Notes under the pieces: generated by a model
Seen by the model: only the letters and a program-made list of their open reading frames with translations
Database searches by the model: none
Told to the model about the DNA's origin: nothing
Made by a program: the position numbers and the translations under genes
Source of the DNA: an uncultured Rubellimicrobium sp.
GTDB lineage: Bacteria; Pseudomonadota; Alphaproteobacteria; Rhodobacterales; Rhodobacteraceae
Assembly: GCA_902805995.1 (NCBI GenBank)
Contig: CADCUU010000480.1
Location: 1 to 10,616 of the forward strand
Length of the DNA stretch: 10,616 nt
Reading direction: 5' to 3'
Shown here: positions 6,200-10,616 of the stretch, in pieces
Position numbering within the stretch: the stretch's first letter is position 1
Layout of the letters: every line of letters starts with the position of its first letter

Positions 6200-6924
6200 A
6201 CGCGATGCGTCCCAAGTCCGCGGGAGAGTGGAGCTTGCGCCTCGCGAGCTACAATATCCGCAAGGCTGTCGGCCTCGACTGGAAGCGCAAGCCGGAACGC
6301 GTGCTCGCCGTGCTGGACGAGATCGGGGCCGATGTCGTCGTCTTGCAGGAAGCCGACAAGCGGCTGGGCAACCGCCCGGCGGCGATCCCGTTCGGCCTCT
6401 TGGCGTCGCATGGGGTCTATGGCCACCTCGATCCGGGGCCCGGCCCCTCGCTGGGCTGGCACGGCAACGCCATCCTTCTTCGCAAGGGCCTTCGCGGCGA
6501 GGTGGTGGACCTCATCAATCTGCCGGGGCTTGAGCCCCGGGGCGCCTTCGTCGCCCGCATCCGACGAGAGATCGGGCGGGGGACCATGATCCTGGTGGCG
6601 GCGCATCTGGGCCTCAATCGCGGGTCGCGGCACCAGCAGATGGGAGCGATCCTGTCAGCCACGCGCCGCTACCGGATGCCGCTCGTGGTAGCGGGCGACC
6701 TCAACGAACGGGTGCCGACGCGGCTGATGGCGCCCTTCGACCCGAAGCTGCAGATCGTGAGCCCGGGGCCAAGCTTCCACGCCGCGCATCCGTTCGTGGC
6801 GCTCGACCACATGGTCCTCGGGGGCAAGGTCCGCGTGGCGGGGGCTCAGGTCCACGCGACGCCGCTGTCGCGGGTCGCATCGGACCATCTACCGATCTGG
6901 GCGGACCTTGCCGTGACGCTTTAG
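6196..6924 (+). CDS. Endonuclease/exonuclease/phosphatase family protein
   Basis: Metal-dependent phosphodiesterase or phosphatase fold of 242 residues (EEP superfamily: DNase I, ExoIII, sphingomyelinase and inositol phosphatases). Seen motifs in family order: ASYNIRK with Asn20; LQEAD with Glu52; HLGLN with His137; GDLNE with Asp168 and Asn170; LDHM with Asp204; and the terminal SDHLPIWADL with Asp230 and His231. The catalytic set is complete. There is no signal peptide, so it is probably cytoplasmic. The ATG overlaps the cls stop (ATGA) with no clear Shine-Dalgarno, pointing to translational coupling. Its place behind a cardiolipin synthase suggests a phospholipid-related phosphodiesterase role rather than DNA repair, but that is inference. 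The TAG overlaps the stop of the convergent polyol dehydrogenase gene by 4 bp. Confidence 0.9.
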   Translation: MNAMRPKSAGEWSLRLASYNIRKAVGLDWKRKPERVLAVLDEIGADVVVLQEADKRLGNRPAAIPFGLLASHGVYGHLDPGPGPSLGWHGNAILLRKGLRGEVVDLINLPGLEPRGAFVARIRREIGRGTMILVAAHLGLNRGSRHQQMGAILSATRRYRMPLVVAGDLNERVPTRLMAPFDPKLQIVSPGPSFHAAHPFVALDHMVLGGKVRVAGAQVHATPLSRVASDHLPIWADLAVTL

Positions 6925-8390
6925 CCCCGGACGTAGGCGGCGAGCGTCGCCTCCACGCCGGTGTCCCACAAGGAGCGGAGCTGACGGCCGAATGCTTCCG
7001 CGAAGTGCGGGTCCTGCCCCAGATCGCCGAAGACGAGCGCGTTGGACAGGAACGCCTGCGGATCATCCTTGGCGGCCAGGGCACGGGCGCGCAGGTCCTC
7101 CCAGTTCTCGTCGTTGGGCGCGATCTCCTCGCCCGCCTGGGTCGTTCCGGCACAGTAACGGCACCAGAGCGCGACTTCGAGGGCGAGCCCCTCGAAGGAT
7201 CGGCCCTCCGACAAAGCCTGCCGCGCGACGGGCAGGATGAACTTCGGCTGCCGGTTCGACCCGTCGAGGCACAGGCGCGGGATCGTGTCGCCGACTTCCG
7301 GGTTGGAGAAGCGGTCCGCAATCAGCTCGCGGTAATCGTCGTAGCTGACACCCGAGATGGGTTGGAGCGTGGGCTGGATCTCGCGCCGGGTCAGCGCATC
7401 GAGCCACGAGGAAATGCGCGGGTCGGCCATCGCGTCGTGGACGAAGTGGTGGCCCAACAGGGCCCCGGGATAGGCGATGGCCGCATGCCCGCCGTTCAGG
7501 ATCCGCAGCTTCATCAGCTCGTACTGGGCGACGTTCTCGACGAACTCGGCGCCGACCTCCTCCCAGGCGGGGCGGCCTTGGGGAAAGTTGTCCTCCAGCA
7601 CCCACTGCCGGAAGGGCTCGCAGGCGACGGGTGCCGAGTCGATCAGGCCAAAGCGGTCGCGGACCATGGCCCGCTCACGGTCCGAAGTGGCGGGCGTGAT
7701 GCAGTCCACCATGGAATTCGGGAAGGCGACGTTCGCCGAGACCCAGTCCGCAAAGGCCGGGTCCTGAAGCCGCGCAAGGCCGGTCACCGTGCGGCTCGCG
7801 ACATGCCCATTCTCGGGAAGGTTGTCGCAGCTGAGGAACGTGAAGGGCGGCATGCCCGCATCCCTCCGGTGGCGCAGCGCGGCCAGGACCATGCCGAACA
7901 CCGTGCGCGGCTGGTCGGGGTTCGCAGCGTCGTGCTGGATGTCCGGGTGGCCCTCGGCAAAGCCGTCCGTCTTGGCATCGACGTAGTAGCCGCCCTCGGT
8001 CACCGTGGTGGAGACGATGCGGATCGCGGGGTCCGCCATGGCGGCGATCACCGCCTCGGCCTCCACAGGCACGAAGTCGATCATGGAGCCGATCACGCGG
8101 GCGGACAGGCCGGACGGGTCAAGCTCGACTACTGTCGTCAGGCAGTCCTGCGCAAGGAGACGGTCGCGCATTGCCGCATCGGCAGGCCGGACGCCCGCGC
8201 CGACGATGGCGAAGTCGTGGTCGCGCCCCATCGCGAAGAGCCGGTCGAGGTACACCTGCATATGCGCGCGGTGGAAATTGCCGACGCCCACATGCAGGAT
8301 GGCGGCGCGCAGATTGGCGCGGTCATAGGCGGGACCCGCGACGCCCTCGGGCAGCTGCGAAAGGGCGTCGGCGTTCAGGGGAATGGGCAT
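6921..8390 (-). CDS. mtlK: Mannitol 2-dehydrogenase family polyol dehydrogenase (MtlK-like)
   Basis: NAD-dependent long-chain polyol dehydrogenase that oxidises D-mannitol to D-fructose and often D-arabinitol to D-xylulose; cytoplasmic. Seen over 489 residues, normal for the family: N-terminal nucleotide-binding loop HVGVGNFHRAH (33-43); STTVTEGGYY (127-136); SCDNLPENG (187-195); FPNSMVDCITPAT (223-235); and the catalytic KLRILNGGH block with Lys294, Asn299 and His302 in the K-x4-N-x2-H spacing of this family. The C-terminal helical domain follows. AGAGG lies 5 bases before the ATG and abuts the stop of the upstream dehydrogenase gene, so this is the last gene of the polyol operon. It ends tail-to-tail on the EEP gene with no terminator room. 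Exact polyol preference cannot be read from sequence. The symbol follows the resemblance and the smo-type context. Confidence 0.9.
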   Translation of the reverse strand: MPIPLNADALSQLPEGVAGPAYDRANLRAAILHVGVGNFHRAHMQVYLDRLFAMGRDHDFAIVGAGVRPADAAMRDRLLAQDCLTTVVELDPSGLSARVIGSMIDFVPVEAEAVIAAMADPAIRIVSTTVTEGGYYVDAKTDGFAEGHPDIQHDAANPDQPRTVFGMVLAALRHRRDAGMPPFTFLSCDNLPENGHVASRTVTGLARLQDPAFADWVSANVAFPNSMVDCITPATSDRERAMVRDRFGLIDSAPVACEPFRQWVLEDNFPQGRPAWEEVGAEFVENVAQYELMKLRILNGGHAAIAYPGALLGHHFVHDAMADPRISSWLDALTRREIQPTLQPISGVSYDDYRELIADRFSNPEVGDTIPRLCLDGSNRQPKFILPVARQALSEGRSFEGLALEVALWCRYCAGTTQAGEEIAPNDENWEDLRARALAAKDDPQAFLSNALVFGDLGQDPHFAEAFGRQLRSLWDTGVEATLAAYVRG

Positions 8391-8399
8391 GGGGGCCTC

Positions 8400-9185
8400 T
8401 CAGATGGAGCGGAGCATTCCGCCGTCGTAGAAATACGTCCCGCCCACCGCGTAGGAGGCGCGGGGCGAGCACAGGAAAACCATGAAGTCGGCAAGTTCCT
8501 CCACGGTGCCGAAGCGCTTGATGGGCGCGTGCTCGTCGGCGACGCCCTGGAGGTAGCCCTCCCAATCGCCACCGTCGGACAGCTGCTTCGCCGTCTTGAT
8601 CCAGTCGGGGGTGAGGATCAGGCCCGGATTCACCGTATTGACGCGGATGTTCATGGGGATGAACTCGGTGCTCATGGTCTTGGACAGCATGAGCAGCGCG
8701 GCCTTGGTCACATTGTAGATCGGCTCGTACCAGAGCGGCTGGGTCGCGCAGATGGACGCGTTGTTGAGAATCGCCCCGCCCCCGCGCCCAGCCATCAGCG
8801 GCACGAGCCCGCGCGACAGCCGCACAGCGGCCATCACATGCAGGTCCCAGTAGGCCTGCCACTTGGCATCCGGCGCCTCAAGGATCGTCTCGTTCGACCC
8901 GGTGCCCGCATTATTGACGAGGATGTCACAGCCGCCGAACTCACGACGGACGGCCTCGATCAGGGCGTCGCAGCCCTCGGCGGTGGCCACGTCGCAGGCC
9001 TGCGCGACGGCGCGGATGCCGAACTCCTCCGAGATCGCCTCCGCGGCCTCATGGGCCCGCTCCCCGCCGCGCGCAGCAATCATCACATGCGCGCCCTCAC
9101 GGGCGAAGGTGCGGGCTACGCCGTACCCAATCCCCACGCTGCCGCCCGTAATCACGGCGACTTTGTCCTTCAGTCCCAGGTCCAT
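8400..9185 (-). CDS. Short-chain dehydrogenase/reductase of unknown substrate in polyol operon
   Basis: Classical SDR of 261 residues. Seen: TGGSVGIG (13-20) cofactor loop; AAR with Arg39 at the end of strand 2, a pattern favouring NADP(H); NNAG (91-94); catalytic Ser144, Tyr157 and Lys161 (YNVTK); and a C-terminal GGTYFYDGGM. The position normally held by the tetrad Asn appears to be His116 (WDLHVM). A long substrate loop with LTPDWIKTAKQL follows the conserved NPG. It lies 3 bases after the smoS-like stop and 9 bases before the mtlK-like start, so it is co-transcribed and probably coupled (poor Shine-Dalgarno of its own). It may oxidise another polyol or sugar or reduce a product; I do not recognise a specific enzyme. 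It is clearly different from the neighbouring SmoS-like protein, so not a recent duplicate. Confidence 0.85.
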   Translation of the reverse strand: MDLGLKDKVAVITGGSVGIGYGVARTFAREGAHVMIAARGGERAHEAAEAISEEFGIRAVAQACDVATAEGCDALIEAVRREFGGCDILVNNAGTGSNETILEAPDAKWQAYWDLHVMAAVRLSRGLVPLMAGRGGGAILNNASICATQPLWYEPIYNVTKAALLMLSKTMSTEFIPMNIRVNTVNPGLILTPDWIKTAKQLSDGGDWEGYLQGVADEHAPIKRFGTVEELADFMVFLCSPRASYAVGGTYFYDGGMLRSI

Positions 9186-9188
9186 GCT

Positions 9189-9952
9189 TCAGGCCATCCA
9201 GTTCCCGCCATCCACCCCATAGGTCTGGGAGACGACGTAATCGCTGTCGGAGGAGGCCAGGAACACCGCCATGGGCACGAGATCCTCGGCCGTGCCCATC
9301 CGCCCAAACGGGACCGACTGGCCGACGAGGCGCTTCTTCTCCCCCAGGGGGCGGTTCTCCAGCCGCGCGAACTCGGCGTCCACGCCGTCCCAGTGCTCCC
9401 CATCTACCACGCCGGGCGCGATGGCGTTCACGTTGATGCGGTGCTTGATGAGGTCGAGCCCCGCTGACTGCGTGAAGCTGATGATTGCGGCCTTGGTCGC
9501 GCAGTAGACGCCGACCACGGCCTCCCCGCGGCGGCCGGCTTGGGAGGCCATGTTGATGATCTTGCCGCCTTGCCCTCGCGCGATCATGCCGCGCGCCACG
9601 GCCTGCGTCGTAAAAAACACGCCCGCCACGTTGACGGCGAAGAGCTTGTCGTAGCTGGCCCGCGTGATCTCCACGATGGGCGCGGCCTCGAAGAGGGCGG
9701 CGTTGTTCACGAGGATGTCGATGCCCCCAAGGGCGCCCTCGACCTCGGCCACGGCGGCGTCGATGCTGTCCTGCCGCGTCACGTCCATCTGGACGGCGAT
9801 GGCGCCCTCGATGCCCGCTGCCGCTTCTCGTGCGCGGTTGATGTTGATGTCGGCGATGGCGACCTGGGCGCCTTCGCGCGCGAACCCCTCCGCAAAAGCC
9901 AGGCCGATGCCGCGCGCGGCGCCGGTGATGAGGGCGCGCTTGCCTTGGAGTC

Positions 9953-9956
<4 letters not shown>
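9189..9956 (-). CDS. smoS: Sorbitol (L-iditol 2-) dehydrogenase, SmoS-like SDR
   Basis: NAD-dependent SDR that oxidises D-sorbitol (D-glucitol) to D-fructose in the cytoplasm. Seen over 255 residues: TGAARGIG (11-18); Asp36 after strand 2, favouring NAD; NNAALF (84-89); Asn109, Ser138, Tyr151 and Lys155, giving a complete tetrad; and stretches I recognise from Rhodobacter sphaeroides sorbitol dehydrogenase, such as [15 protein letters not shown] (132-146), [18 protein letters not shown] and a C-terminal VDGGNWM. The ATG overlaps the stop of the upstream ABC ATPase gene (ATGA, 4 bp), with only a weak GGGAACGGA upstream, so coupling is likely. The order ATPase, SmoS, then a polyol dehydrogenase matches the smo/mtl operon apart from the additional SDR after it. 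Confidence 0.93.

Positions 9957-10616
<660 letters not shown>

Noticed and set aside
6523..6540. An 8-bp perfect inverted repeat around TG (hairpin-like) inside the EEP gene.
   Set aside because: It encodes a proline/glycine-rich LPGLEPRG segment typical of the family, lies mid-gene and has no U-run, so it is most likely a by-product of GC-rich codons.
7005..9467. An 820-codon open frame on the plus strand opposite the polyol dehydrogenase and both SDR genes.
   Set aside because: The minus strand encodes three clearly recognisable enzymes here. The plus-strand translation is low-complexity, rich in Arg, Gly, His and Asp, with no known motifs. Long antisense frames are expected in high-GC DNA.

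Overview
The window is high-GC DNA with tightly packed genes, short or overlapping junctions and alphaproteobacterial-looking proteins. The sorbitol and mannitol dehydrogenases resemble, from memory, SmoS and MtlK of Rhodobacter sphaeroides, so a member of the Rhodobacteraceae is the best guess. No rRNA, tRNA, CRISPR array, insertion sequence or phage gene was seen. Ten protein genes fill nearly all of it; the only gene-free stretches are about 94, 173 and 205 bp.

Left part (1-3523): a carbohydrate uptake locus of the CUT2 (ribose/rhamnose/autoinducer-2-like) ABC type. On the minus strand a periplasmic binding protein (1305-2297) is followed by a two-domain sugar ATPase (2-1210); the permeases would lie beyond the left edge. 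A LacI-family regulator (2471-3523) is divergent from the binding protein, with a promoter and operator-like region between them. The binding-protein leader can form two mutually exclusive hairpins, and another hairpin separates the binding-protein and ATPase genes. The ATPase frame stops exactly where the second ABC signature should begin.

Middle part (3520-6924): a luciferase-like flavin-dependent monooxygenase (minus) is divergent from a cardiolipin synthase gene (plus), which is coupled through an ATGA overlap to an endonuclease/exonuclease/phosphatase-family gene. A 20-bp near-palindrome lies between the divergent genes.

Right part (6921-10616, minus strand): the end of a polyol operon, in transcription order smoK-like ATPase (start outside the window), smoS-like sorbitol dehydrogenase, an extra unassigned short-chain dehydrogenase, and a mannitol/polyol dehydrogenase (mtlK-like). 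Together they would import hexitols or pentitols and oxidise them to ketoses. The extra dehydrogenase is the part not expected from the classical smo/mtl arrangement.

The plus-strand genes at 2471 and 6196 each end in a 4-bp tail-to-tail overlap with the following minus-strand gene, leaving no room for terminators. I see no clearly new multi-gene system. The best leads are the truncated ATPase, the leader RNA structures, the unknown substrate of the CUT2 importer and the extra dehydrogenase.
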